A DNA stretch of 64,000 nt from Adiantum capillus-veneris (GCA_014529385.2 CM043955.1:139673108-139737107); one strand, 5' to 3'. Counted from the first letter of the stretch, positions 43,801-52,812 are shown. The notes: a model not told the origin generated them from the letters alone. Program-made: numbers and translations.

Positions 43801-45773
43801 AGGTCTGTCAAGAATGTCTCAAATACCTTTGGCTCATTGGCAATGGGCTTTGCAGTCATGGGTTCATACTCAATGGCTTGTGAGCTAGTGGATCTCGTGT
43901 CAGTAGACACCCTCATGCCTGCTATCATCAAGTTGTCCTCTAATTGGATTGCATTGGCAGTGACATCTTCCCAGGTTGTGATACCTCTAATCACTAGTCC
44001 ATTATAGATTCCTTCATTCCTCAACCCTCGAATGAATCGATCAAGCAGTTGGTTATTGTTGAAGTGCTCATTTACAAGGCAACGAGAGTTTAAGTGCTTT
44101 AGACAACTAATGAAGTCCCTTACTGACTCTCCTTCCTTACGTTCGGTCTTCTGTAGCTGAGATGCTACACCCCAAAGCACACCTTCTCGTATGTACTCCC
44201 TTAGAAACAACCTTCGAAGGGTAGGGTAGATTGTTTTCTTGTCCACCCTTAGGGTTCTATACCAATCTCCAGCCTTCCCACTTAATGTCAAGCTTAAGGC
44301 ATTGCACTTATGTAGTTCGTTGCGTTCCCCTAAGGAATCACATACTTGTTCAAACACTTCAATGTGTTTTCTAGCATCTTCGTCCCCATTGAATTTTTGC
44401 GTGAGTTTGGCAATTTGTACTGCCTTACTTCTAGGCTCTATATCAGATGCATGACGCATATTTTCCGCGATAGATCGACCTATGGTTTGAGCAAACGCTG
44501 CCAAGTCACCTATGTGAGGAGGCAGGGCCGGTGGAGGTACTCTTGGAATCATATGTGGGAGAGGGACGAGTACCGGTCTTGGCATATGTGTGGATGATGC
44601 AGGATATGGAACATAACCGGGCATAGGTCCACTGGGATAAGGGCTAGGGAGCGGCACTCGAGGAGCATAAACAAGTGGTACAATTGGAGGTGTGGGGGCC
44701 ATGTGTGCATAAGGGGCTAGAGGCACATACGGTCGAGGCCCCATATTAGGTACTACGACACTAGGTAGTGGCACTGCGCTAACCGTAGATGTCATCGGTA
44801 CATTCTCTGTCAGGCTTATCCCTGGAGTGAGCACTGTGTTTTCCTTAATAGAGGGTTGAGCCAAGTTAGGGAAGCTACAGTTGTCGCTCGGAGGCTCAGA
44901 TTGCATAGAGACCCCAAGTGAAATGACGTAAGATGGGTCCATGGGGCTCATTAGAGGAGTCTCCATTTGTGATAGAGTAGGCTGTTGAGCCTTGCTCGTA
45001 TCCAGAAATCTCATGGGGCCAGTTGAGAGTATATTTACCCCTCGGTTTTGCCTTTCTGATTGAATAATGCCATGGATAACATTACATATCATTTTCTGTT
45101 GATCTTCGATGCTCGTGGCACTAGAGGTGGATTGTACAATCTCTATCCATCCTACATGGTAGGCGTGGCCAGAGTGTAGATCCGTCAACACCTCAGTGTG
45201 GAGGTCGTATGTCCAATGATCATTAATGAACAATCCTTCTAGAGTCGACGTGTTAACGGTTTCTTGTGAGGTAGAAGCAATGTTGCTCCCTGTGGTTTTA
45301 CTTGTCACCAACGGTACTCTAGAGGGAACTTCTGAAGGAGGCAGCTCAACAGGGCCTTCTTGGTAAGAAGTTGGCAGGATATCCACATGGACACTCTTTG
45401 GGGGTGTGAGGTCCACGTGCGATGTGAAAGGAGAGTCCACTTCCCCACCCCCTTCGTGTGTTTCATTTGCATCAGGTTCCGAGCGAGTAGCTCTACCTAA
45501 TGTTTCCATCAAACGGCTAAACATACTAGTACTAGGCTGTGGAGCTTCAGGAGGTGCATGGCCTTCTCTCTCAGTGTTTTGGGTAGGGTATGCTTCCATG
45601 ATTTCTGAGTCGGAGGAGGAATCACTAGCGGCTATTTTAGGGTCTTGGGTGGTGCTACCTTGTGTCCCCGCTGAGGGTCTAGAGCCTATCGTGGATGGGT
45701 AATGGGTGTCCGTATGAACAGAGGCACCCTCAATATGCTCGTGTTCTAGCACCCGCCCAGAGCGTAAGTGCAT
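37809..45773 (-). CDS. gag-pol: Gypsy-inner gag-pol polyprotein, 2654 codons, uninterrupted
   Basis: It starts MHLRSGRVLEHE, a common start for this kind of gag. Approximate residues: Ser/Thr/Pro-rich N-terminus 1-440; gag core from about 450 (AKLTQKFNGDED, SGKAGDWYRTL); four zinc knuckles at about 686 (CSICLGPHSTSEC), 710 (CNACGRYGHQAKDC), 860 (CYECGGPHRAAEC) and 900 (CNRCGIDHLIAQC); basic linker; protease at 1297 (ILDGGAGVSIV, with LGRPFM near 1372); acidic spacer; RT about 1790-2010 with DD at 1961-1962 in FLDDLCVY; RNase H about 2090-2200 (HVDASNFAIG); integrase zinc region about 2310-2350 and core with GLDF (2380), SDNGTHF (2442) and GQAEST (2480). It ends early, after GFLNGSKIL, because of the 8-bp deletion described under 36434-37808. 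Confidence 0.93.
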   Translation of the reverse strand: MHLRSGRVLEHEHIEGASVHTDTHYPSTIGSRPSAGTQGSTTQDPKIAASDSSSDSEIMEAYPTQNTEREGHAPPEAPQPSTSMFSRLMETLGRATRSEPDANETHEGGGEVDSPFTSHVDLTPPKSVHVDILPTSYQEGPVELPPSEVPSRVPLVTSKTTGSNIASTSQETVNTSTLEGLFINDHWTYDLHTEVLTDLHSGHAYHVGWIEIVQSTSSATSIEDQQKMICNVIHGIIQSERQNRGVNILSTGPMRFLDTSKAQQPTLSQMETPLMSPMDPSYVISLGVSMQSEPPSDNCSFPNLAQPSIKENTVLTPGISLTENVPMTSTVSAVPLPSVVVPNMGPRPYVPLAPYAHMAPTPPIVPLVYAPRVPLPSPYPSGPMPGYVPYPASSTHMPRPVLVPLPHMIPRVPPPALPPHIGDLAAFAQTIGRSIAENMRHASDIEPRSKAVQIAKLTQKFNGDEDARKHIEVFEQVCDSLGERNELHKCNALSLTLSGKAGDWYRTLRVDKKTIYPTLRRLFLREYIREGVLWGVASQLQKTERKEGESVRDFISCLKHLNSRCLVNEHFNNNQLLDRFIRGLRNEGIYNGLVIRGITTWEDVTANAIQLEDNLMIAGMRVSTDTRSTSSQAIEYEPMTAKPIANEPKVFETFLTDLTKAIQESLKDNRPPQNSHMYPRREQQWCSICLGPHSTSECPTFRVKFNGTCNACGRYGHQAKDCLMIKGMMANRPPVAWTDAPRAPVLMPAPPVEQLPQHMVPRSQNVVQATPLPPPVLGPQPPHPRVAPMNQVGCEPSNAYADGCEEEIDTSIAYGLDTLEECPIYYMEDCWGQVKPVYQAAALASRGQNINIQFKRPPLQCYECGGPHRAAECPIRLQKNAAQMQMNQGSTSAMPILTCNRCGIDHLIAQCPYNPNAPKITPLNLVEIASATSPIPPVAPAYAITRSMLQGPGHILEERDTASVIQAKKKKTRRKRSQNTGNSKPSSKTNIGTGDDPVYMNDLKDDSDSIETMETRTNTTKGKTDKENRNMEPNENRIRENHKEPLKTRQVFPNPIQDPQDKPQGQKGKNRKKKIGTYPNPVDEIEQVKHLIGLVEETQGELEPEPMHVKIHDTVFPTQVHPPHMNHRPLAISSIIQEGSEDRTSESEHTPFLLERMFNEGIPDPIEEYEIPSSPVPSQGPTPCKMPMNVAKLVDFMSSEVRTTIIAKLYGDPELFLALRAFLNGELRMGLPQFAQPNRPDSIMIDEENHVQSLDLDGHESVIEVPINELGQYFEGDESNATLPITTKGLTIKRILDGGAGVSIVTKDCWESMGKPRLSVTNIVVKMENGTIAKPMGMLKDLKIKVLGHKVRHTFIVMDFSKHLMSYEMILGRPFMREAQMVHDWSKNHVYLQFQDSVLRVDLVTGKVHPLGSKTIIDHRSDTTVHSAPLQYCYTCKKDTDIGQDYPYMDVLPGMTESDNVDWVHLAATIDTWGNRGTTWVTPEGEEVPQIAPLNMISAIHASSKGKAIVDQSDSDTDSSIEDFNQHDSDTDFQIETDSESHELKSGASSESKHSEGPSTSTHDSSSESEEDTNEDSFSEPDLNANQKQVSNKKKKNLKRRRYRANVRARIKKKRSSAEWLSYIGACDAHRKLVDNWGEYLQNVMWCRPRPHDIAQLEIIDKPKLSRTARRRQNQELARQHKKAEMEAQTKAQPESTDLHPALEHFKSYTTGEAKVVYTKAQRIPIDGNNGIYDGPAIVKEIELADPGEESKPVFIAQDLTEVEEAVLKELLKEFKDIFAWTYHDMKGVPPSVVQHTIPMISTAKPVQQRPYPMNPKYAKIIQEELENLIKCGFIYPIEHYEWVSPIVIVPKKNGKLRVCVDLKKVNAATRRDHYPLPYSEHVLERVAGKEAYSFLDGYSGYNQITIALEDQAKTAFITEFGVFAFRVMAFGLTNAPATFQRLINTAFKEYLREFCEAFLDDLCVYSSWKEHLSCLWKVFEKCRLYRISLNPFKCQFWVKHGVILGHIVSKNGISTDESKIKVILELPPPTNYKGVQRFMGHVGYYQRFILFFAEIARPLYKLLIEFKWTEECDQAYEQLKKTLASAPILRTPNWDVIFHVHIDASNFAIGCVLTQPGEHKLDYPISFASRQLNDVERNYTTTDREGLEMVYAVKKFHYYLLAKEFVFYVDHQVLLYLVNKPCSTGRITRWLLILLEFDFTIVVRPGKRHVMADHLSRIPNGEAPTGVDDELPDTSLFIVETMPEWSENIVNFLVNSFPPKELRKDIARRLVKECEPYCLIAGTLYRLGKDDILRRCACEDEYLYILQEAHMGIAGGHFSGDLTARKVLQSGYWWPTLFKDASLFTKGCDECQRYKTTQRKDRMPLHPIKVTQPFEKWGLDFAGLISPAARNTQSRYILVATDYVTKWAEAKASQKADARTTAKFFFENIITRFGCPFEIVSDNGTHFINEVIRELTTTFMISHHKSTPYYPQANGQAESTNKTLISILTKTVEAHRTDWDLKLTSALWAYRTAYKVAINCTPFKMVYGQEAVMPWEFVIPSLRVASQEGWNGNPLTERLYILEKLDEERQLAVQNALVEKDRRKKWFDRHVKDKDIKIGDKVLMYGVRKEKKKLKYAGKGPYRVCEITPQGTLRVETLDGVETIGFLNGSKIL

Positions 45774-46796
45774 GTGCTTTTGATACCCTAAGGTGTCAAA
45801 AAGCTGCTCTAGGAGGCCTTGTGACTAGTTTTTAGCGTGTTTTTTGTTTGTTTTTTTGCTAGATTTTTTAGAGCGTGTCGTGGAATGGGCCGTGTGATAG
45901 CTCGAAACGAGCATATCGCTAGGAGGGACGCGCTGTGCTTTACAGCCCACCGTTTGGTTCTATTTTGCTCCAGAAAAGCCCGAAACAGTCTTTTCCTAGC
46001 TGGGGAACTAGGCTCCAAATAGCAAGTCTAAGGGTGCAAGTGGGAAGAGAAGGGAGGAGAGTGGAGGACTTGTCCCACATGCTCTCATTCCCTCTTGAGG
46101 AGGCAGGGTATATATATAAGAGTGAGTCTAGTATATATCATAGGACTGAGGACTGAGGGCTGGGCTTGGGCTTGGGCTTGGGCTTGGGCTTGGGGAAACG
46201 ATCCCGATCTAACTTTTATACAAACCAACCCGTCCGTTTTTATAACTCACGTTTTTTATTTTCGAAAATCTAACCTCCCTCGCTCACGTTTTTATTTTTC
46301 GAATTTATTTTTTTTCGAAAACAATTTTTTTTATTTTTTTTTAAAATATTTTTTTTGAGATATTATTTGGTACGCGTTTTGGTGCGCGTTGACCTCACCT
46401 AACTATTTACTTTCCCACCTACCTACTGACCTGCTAATCAGTGGTTCACCTAATTACTAACCTGCTTAATTAACTAACTGTGCGCCTAACTGTGCACAAA
46501 CCAGAAAACATAGAAAACACAGAAAATGGAGAAATTGAAACTTGACAGAACTGTGCAGTGAAAACACAGAAAATGCAAAAAATGCAAAAACGCAAGAAAT
46601 GCTAACTGTGTAAGCTGAAATCTGAACTTAATAGAACTAGCAAAACAGACCTTGATAGAACACAGAAAACTTGAATGCAGACAACAATAATCAAACTTAA
46701 GCCGAGCCTTTCCTGCATAAAAAATAACTTCAATACAATTTATAGCTCGCCATTGGAGCTTCACGCGTAGCAGCTCCCCGGCAGCGGCGCCAAAAA
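45774..46796 (-). other. Gypsy-inner leader with hexamer repeat
   Basis: About 1 kb between LTR and gag without a credible ORF. It includes a GGGCTT tandem at 46160-46196 (about six units), A/T-rich stretches near 46300-46350 and, near the primer site, an A-rich segment with several GAAAATG-like units. The GATAGCTCGAAACGAGCAT block (45896 on) is matched in gypsy-outer at 47445. Confidence 0.65.
46776..46792 (-). other. Gypsy-inner primer-binding site (tRNA-Asp type)
   Basis: CCCCGGCAGCGGCGCCA in plus orientation equals the 3' end of plant tRNA-Asp as I know it (CCCCGGCAACGGCGCCA) except for one base. Four A residues separate it from the LTR end. Confidence 0.85.
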
Positions 46797-47022
46797 TGTC
46801 AAGGCTAGGGACTTGCTACGCGCCGTGTGCGAGCCACAAAGTCTCCTAGCACACAGTCAAACAACAGACAAGCTCACAAGGAAGAACGGTGTGTCACTCA
46901 CCTTCCTGTGTAGTTGAGAATGAAGGATTCCCGCACCGCGAAGAAGAGGGAGACGCCGCTACGCCGCGCTCAACCGCCTCGCCGCCGTCGTGCCGCCGCA
47001 ACGCTCGATCACACACACACTC

Positions 47023-47118
<96 letters not shown>

Positions 47119-47428
47119 GCACACACACAAGGAGATGGTGAAGGAGAAGGTGGAGATGGAGCAAGAGCAGCTTCTATTGCACAATGAGAGAATAACTCAA
47201 TTTTACGTTTAATTGGCTTTTATGTGAGCTCACCCCATTCACACTTGCGCGCCCATGCTTAGCCAACTAACCCTAGCATGTTCGTGTTAGAGTGCGCCTC
47301 TCATCGGCGATCACTCTACCTTTCCCTATTGGACCGACAAGCCCGGTGCCTGACTCTACTTAAATAAATAATACGGTTACGGTGTCCGTCGTAGGCGATA
47401 GGGTGTCCGTGAGCCACGAGGGTTAACA
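46797..47428 (-). mobile_element. Gypsy-inner 5' LTR
   Basis: 632 bp with the same ends as the 3' LTR. It holds an uninterrupted (CT) tract at 47026-47116. The TATA-like element of the other copy reads CATAAAAG here (minus strand, near 47217-47226). Confidence 0.95.
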
Positions 47429-47433
47429 CCACA

Positions 47434-48277
47434 TAATATGGAGTGTGATAGCTCAAAACAAGCATCTTAGTTAGAGGGACGTGTCATGCTTTACAGCCCC
47501 TAATTTGGTTACTTGAAGCCCTCAGGATCCTAAACACAGTCTTTTCCTAGTCGAGAAGAGGTTAAAATTAAGGGGTAAGTGTGAAGGAAATGGTGGAGAA
47601 CTTGAAGGACTTGTCCCACATGCCCTCCCCTCACTTGAGTTGCTAGTCTTTATGTATATAGTAGTGTCTATACTATATCATAAGACTGAGGGCTGAGGCC
47701 TGGGCTCGGGCTCTCGAGCTCGGGTAATGATCCCAATCCCAATCCCAATCCCAATCCTTCTTTTTAAAATAAGGTTTTTTTCTTTTTCTTTTTGGTCTCA
47801 AATATCTTGAGCGTTTTTTAAAGTGTATATATTTATTTTTTAAAACTTTTTGAATTTTTTTTTCTATGAATAATTCTGCTCATGGACGCCGAGCTCACGC
47901 GCGCACACACTTGCCTCTGGCAGCTCTGTCTAACCTGCCTACAACTAATTGTACTAATTACACTATTCAGCACTCTATACACACTCACAGAATCTTCAAC
48001 TTGCTCATTGTCTACTGTTGAACATTACAGATCTACACTAACTAACATATCTGCTAATACCTGAACATTACAAAACTTAGCAGATCTAACAAAACATGTA
48101 TACTGCAACACTTAGCAGAGCTAAAAAATCCTACTAAAACCTGCACATTATAGCCATTTAACATATCTAACACAACTCAGCAAAAACAAAAAATGACAGA
48201 AGTGAATAGCTTCATGAGGTAGCACTGAGTGCTTCTCAAGCTTAGTGCAAGGCAGTCCCCGACAGCGACACCAAAAA
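47434..48277 (-). other. Gypsy-outer leader (beyond the nested insertion)
   Basis: Non-coding, homologous in parts to the gypsy-inner leader (GTGTGATAGCTC, ACAGTCTTTTCCTAG, CTTGTCCCACATGC). It has a CCCAAT tandem at 47732-47757 and ends at the primer site 48257-48273 (CCCCGACAGCGACACCA), a tRNA-Asp-like site with several transitions. Confidence 0.75.
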
Positions 48278-48502
48278 AGTGCGCTTTGCCGCACATGTCA
48301 GAGGCTTGGAACTTGCCAAACACTGTGTGCGAGCCACGAATGGCTACAAACACACAACTAGATCATCCTAGAAAGCTCAAAGAGGCAATGGTGTGTCACT
48401 CACCGCTCAATGCTTTCCGTCGTGAAGGATCCTGTGCCACGAAGAAGAAGGAGCCACCGTGCTCAACCGCCTCGCCACTGTCGATGCCGCCGCAATGCTT
48501 GA

Positions 48503-48578
<76 letters not shown>

Positions 48579-48901
48579 AAGCATACACACACACACACAC
48601 ATGCACACCCATGAGCACACAAAGGAGAAGAAGGTAGAGGTAGAGCAAGAGCACTTCTTAGCATGCACCTCAAAGAATGAAGATTTTAGGTCAAAATGGA
48701 CCTTTTAACAGAGTCTGACCCATTCAGACATGAGTGTCCATAGTGGCCGATCATAGTAAAAATTTATGTAAAAATGGGATAAGTGGTGCACCTCTCATCG
48801 GTGATCACCTACACACCTATTGGACCGACAAGCCCGGTCCATGACTAAAGTAAATGATAAGGCGTCTGTCGAAGGTGATAGGGTGTAGGTGAGGGTTAAC
48901 A
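48278..48901 (-). mobile_element. Gypsy-outer 5' LTR
   Basis: 624 bp, GTGCGCTTTGCCGCACATG to GAGGGTTAACA in plus orientation. It contains (CT) at 48506-48573 and (CA) at about 48585-48602, both absent from the shortened 3' LTR. It is followed by AGTTG, the likely target duplicate of GGTTG at 17170. Confidence 0.88.
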
Positions 48902-49537
48902 AGTTGGTCAAAGCGTTGGTCTCAAATTTCACTTAGGGTAAAATATCCCTCTACAACACTTTGGTGTAGTCTGTTTTGCAAAATTTGGTCTCCTGTCATG
49001 CCCTAAGACATCATATGCATATGAGGTTTGATGTTGAAAATTTACAGTTTTCTCACCCAGATCTCTTGAAAATGTATTCTTTTATGCCCAGCAACACCCA
49101 GCCATGTTCAATCAACCACTGATGCCTGTTTATAGCAATTCTCTTCCTAAATTCACTTCTTAAGTTTGCAAATGCAAACAAGCAAACAAGAAAATCTATT
49201 CTATGATAGTCTGCTCTAGAAATCAATCACAAGTTCTACTTACCCTACTCCTACACATCCTATGGGGTTTTTGTATTTATGAGTAGAAAAACGCTTTACT
49301 GCCACACATGGACTAGTTTACGCTTTTAACACCTCAAAAATCACTCCCTAACTACATTTACTACAACAAAACTGTCAAACGCCGATGACCTGGGCAAGCC
49401 GTATGCCCACTCACACTTCTCTACAATCTCAAAAGTCCTATCGTCAAATTCTACCTAAAGTAAAGCAATAAAATTTTGGCAAACCAGGGATACTTTTACC
49501 TCGTAGGATTGGTCTAAGGTCACCTACCGGCTCTCAT
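48902..49537 (-). other. Leader remnant of a further gypsy element
   Basis: Non-coding DNA lying just inside the primer site at 49538, so probably the 5' leader of another minus-strand element into which gypsy-outer inserted. No ORF seen. Confidence 0.45.
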
Positions 49538-49575
49538 CCCCGGTAGTGGTGCCAATGTTGGCGGATACGCCACGA
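49538..49575 (-). other. Primer-binding site and LTR edge of a further gypsy element
   Basis: CCCCGGTAGTGGTGCCA (49538-49554) is a tRNA-Asp-like site with four transitions. It is followed by A and then TGTTGGCGGATACGCCACG, the expected start of an LTR (5' LTR of a minus-strand element). I could not find the other end of the LTR or its partner. Confidence 0.6.
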
Positions 49576-50096
49576 GCGGACGCTAGCATAACGAGAACAA
49601 GACCAATAACTCTATGTCAGCCAAGGATGAAGTTCAACCCTAGGCGCATGAAAACAAGGAGATGGATGTCAATAACCTACTCAACCTTCTAAGACAATCT
49701 CTACTCAAGGAAACCAAATGTAGACATCCTATGCACTTGTGAATACAACTCAACCTACAATGCTCATGCCATCCATTACCCTACGGACTCTGACTTGATA
49801 TCCTACCTAGAATCACCCGGTGCGACAATTGCATATGAAGACATGCAACAAAATACAGGTCACCACTTTTCGGTTTGTATGATCCTAATATGTACTCACT
49901 TTGAACCCACATATATAAAGAAATCACCAATCAGACACACAATTTGTAAGAAAACTCACCCGAAAGCTTGTAGGAGCCCGCTTCACGACGACACCCGAAT
50001 TGTGCAAGCTTGGTGTTGAATTGAAGCCCTAGCTATTGCTAACGCATTGGTGGTGTCACTTTTGCAATGGAGGCTCCGTAGAGTGCTTAGGGAAGA

Positions 50097-50103
<7 letters not shown>

Positions 50104-50146
<43 letters not shown>
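50104..50146. repeat. (CT)n microsatellite
   Basis: About 21 CT units, possibly inside the LTR that starts at 49556, as in the other gypsy LTRs here. Confidence 0.95.
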
Positions 50147-50149
<3 letters not shown>

Positions 50150-50472
50150 ACAGTGCACAGTAAACGTGAGATTAGATTAATTCAAACATTGTCTTAGGGT
50201 TACAAACATTGTCTTATATAAAATTTCTCCGTAGAGGCTCATTCCCACAAAGAATATTGGCCGCTTAAACCATTACAAAATGTCATTCATTTTAAAAAAT
50301 AAGTGATACAAAAGAGTTGGGAAAGGGTTCTTCTGCGTTCAGCCGTCAATAAGAAGTGTGTATGCATGTGAGTGGCTACAAACATTTGAGTGATGGTGGC
50401 TGAAAATTGGTTATTTCTAGCTCATGGACTGATCCGAGAGGTTTTTGGAAGGTAATTATGAGAGGCTAAAGG

Positions 50473-50475
<3 letters not shown>

Positions 50476-50555
<80 letters not shown>
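50476..50555. repeat. (GT)40 microsatellite
   Basis: Forty uninterrupted GT units, followed by a looser TG/TATG-rich and then GA-rich stretch to about 50850. Open frames here encode only Cys/Val or Arg/Glu runs. Confidence 0.97.
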
Positions 50556-50557
<2 letters not shown>

Positions 50558-50859
50558 TAGGCGGTGTGTGCGTATGTGTATGTGTGTGTGGCTGAAAAAT
50601 TAGTTTATTTCCAACTTATGGATGATCCAAGATGGAGGGAAAAATGAGAGAGAGAGTAATTATGCCTAAGGGAGAGGGAGAGAGAGCATTGAGGGAGAGA
50701 ACCTGGGGGAGAGATGTGTGTATGTATGTGTGCGTATGTGTATGTGTGTGTATTGTGTATGTGCGAGCACTTGTAAGTGTGTGTGTGGGAGAGAGCAAAA
50801 GAAGAGAGGGAACCATAGATTCTAGAGAGAGAGAGAGGGAGAGGGAGAATTTTCAGCAA

Positions 50860-52390
50860 TGGAGAGCTTGGGGAAGACATGAGAGTGAGAGATAAGAGGA
50901 TTCATCCTCTAGATAGGTCCACAAAGAACTACACTTCTTTGTTGGAAGTGAATTTCGCGACTTTACACACATTAATCCTAAGAGATTGCACAAAATGGAA
51001 ATGGTGAAAGTTCCATTATGTGGATTGCTCATTTAAGATAATATAAGCATAAAGGAAAGGATCTAGTTATAGTTGGTGGCTAGGGTATGAGGAAGGTAGA
51101 GATAGATATGTGGTTACAGAGAAAGATAGATGGAGACAGAGAATAGAAAAGAATGTAAGGAAGAGGGAGATAGATTTAGTTAGAGAGGGAGATAGATGGA
51201 GATATAGAACAACAAAGAATGCAAAAAGGAACACCTTACACAATACACCCACAAGTATGTTAGTGATTTTTTAAAGAAGCAAACGATGAGTAGCCTTCGA
51301 CGTCTTCTTAGGACAACCAAAATCCTTTATTGATGAGTGAAAGATGTGTATGTCAGATGATCACATGTGGGTGCTTACAAATTTAGCTAAAACTTCCCCA
51401 AGGCATACATAGAATTTAGGGTCCTCTCTATGTCTCACTCCCTCCCACTAACATCCCTCCATTCACTAATTCTTGATTGCTTTACAAGGGAGAGATGGTC
51501 CTTTATATAGATGGGGAGAACCCTCAAGAGCTCCACTTGATTCAATGTGAACAGGAGATGAGCGAAGTTGAAAATGACATGTTCTTCTGGCATGGACATG
51601 CAGAATAGGATCCAAAATTTTGATCATATCTCCTCATCCGTAGCACTAAAAATTATGTTATAATTTGGTCATATTTGTGAGGTCATGAGTTACAACTTTC
51701 ATGTTGAACATTGTTTCATATTTGGATGAAAAGTGGACATCAAAAATTCCACAAAAACATGTGGTTTTTCTCTCTACAAAAGTGACTCTTCAAGTGGAAC
51801 CCTTTGCGTTGAGCTTCCTTATGGCTCCAAGAATACACGCATCATGGTGTATGTAAGCATGACCTTGGACCTTGAATTTCCTTATGGCTCCAAAAATACA
51901 CACATCATGGTGCATGTAAGCATGACCTTAATCATTGACGAGAGTGTCCAATACTCTCTATGCATCCCAAAAAAATCAATATCAATTTAAAATAGAAAAT
52001 AAAATATGATAAAATAGAGAAGATGAGAAATATGTTAAAATCATGATAACTTTAGGATCTACGTATGAGATCAAAGTAGATAAGTAGACAATAAAACTCA
52101 TAGTCATTAGAGATTTTTATCCTCATAAATCTTAGCATTAAATTTTAGAAAGTAACCCTGAAGGTTATTAGGTAAATGACATAGATAACTTAGCCCTATA
52201 ATGCACACACACTTATGTATATTAGTGAAAATGCTGCCATGCATCCGAAAACGAACTTATAACATCCATTTTCATGATGCCCGTGCCACACGATATCCAC
52301 CTCTAAACTTGCAAATCCTCCGGTATATGTGTCATGCTTTGATTCCTGCAAATTCAATCGTCGTTCATGTCCTCTTTACTTTCTTCTTCC
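50860..52390. other. Anonymous DNA, no gene seen
   Basis: No retroelement or host motif found. A GATAGA-rich part lies at 51090-51210. The only structure is the 63-bp duplication at 51811-51938. Confidence 0.55.
51811..51938. repeat. 63-bp tandem duplication
   Basis: Two copies of CTTATGGCTCCAAGAATACA and the text after it, up to GTAAGCATGACCTT, at a 63-bp offset with a few differences. Confidence 0.88.
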
Positions 52391-52579
52391 CTAAGATCAC
52401 CTGAAATATTGTCTAAATTGTCTTCCTCACCTTCCTCTGCAACAAAAAATGGATCATTTTGTCACCTCTTGTTTTAAACACTTTGATTCTTTTCCCAACA
52501 ATAGGACCCTTTAACTATGTCCTATCTAGCTCACACAAGGTGTAAGTACCATTTTTAATCACATGCTTTACTATGTATG
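52391..52579 (-). pseudogene. Gypsy-B integrase C-terminal end
   Basis: The minus strand reads GPYIVKHVIKNGTYTLCELD, then after a stop LKGPIVGKRIKVFKTRGD. This is the end of a gypsy integrase of the type GPY...ELDGT...P..GKR.K.F. It is the continuation of the frame found right of copia-4 (57636 on), so copia-4 entered this integrase gene. Confidence 0.75.
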
Positions 52580-52584
52580 GTCCC
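52580..52584. repeat. Target-site duplication of copia-4 (left copy)
   Basis: GTCCC, repeated exactly at 57631-57635. Confidence 0.9.
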
Positions 52585-52812
52585 TATTACCATATACATG
52601 TGGTAATGATGTGTGAACACACTTAGGACCGCCAAGACATTTTTTCCCTCACTAGGAGGTCTTTTCCCTCGTGCATTGTAGATAGTCCCATCACTCTAGG
52701 GCTATCTTATCTTTCCATTGCACACTAAGAAAAAAAACTCTCCTTTGTGTTCCTTGAGCTTCCTTCATCTTCTCCAAGCTATGTGAATTTCTCTACAACC
52801 CTATTTTCAACA
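52585..52812 (+). mobile_element. Copia-4 5' LTR
   Basis: It starts TATTACCATATACATG (TG changed to TA) and ends TTTTCAACA. It is related to the reverse complement of the copia-N LTR. Confidence 0.9.

Larger units (their letters stand above)
33917..47428 (-). mobile_element. Gypsy-inner: complete 13.5-kb Ty3/gypsy element
   Basis: LTRs at 33917-34511 (595 bp) and 46797-47428 (632 bp), five-base duplication CCACA, primer site 46776-46792, polypurine tract complement 34512-34525. Outside the microsatellite I count about 16 substitutions in some 510 aligned bases, roughly 3 %, so it is the youngest element here. Order on the minus strand: leader, a 2654-codon gag-pol frame, second protease-like domain, WVPK tail, acidic ORF, 3' region. 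It landed in the leader of gypsy-outer, a relative, at nearly the homologous point of its own leader. Confidence 0.96.
17175..48901 (-). mobile_element. Gypsy-outer: old Ty3/gypsy element, host of two nested insertions
   Basis: The LTRs (17175-17614 and 48278-48901) flank an internal region interrupted by copia-N (26386-31576) and gypsy-inner (33917-47428). The flanking bases GGTTG (17170-17174) and AGTTG (48902-48906) are a 4-of-5 match and are the likely target-site duplication. Internal order on the minus strand is primer site, leader, gag, protease, RT, RNase H, integrase, second protease-like domain, acidic ORF, polypurine tract. The coding parts are full of stops and shifts but align in order to gypsy-inner, so the two belong to one family. 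Removing both insertions and their duplications leaves about 13.0 kb. Confidence 0.88.

Noticed and set aside
46158-46196. GGGCTT tandem as an interstitial telomere
   Set aside because: Plant telomere repeats are TTTAGGG or close variants; this hexamer is part of a retrotransposon leader.
46776-46792. tRNA-like sequence at the primer site
   Set aside because: Only the 17-base 3' end of a tRNA is matched; it is a primer-binding site, not a tRNA gene.
50605-50895. Overlapping open frames in the GT/GA-rich stretch
   Set aside because: Produced by simple-sequence composition on both strands.
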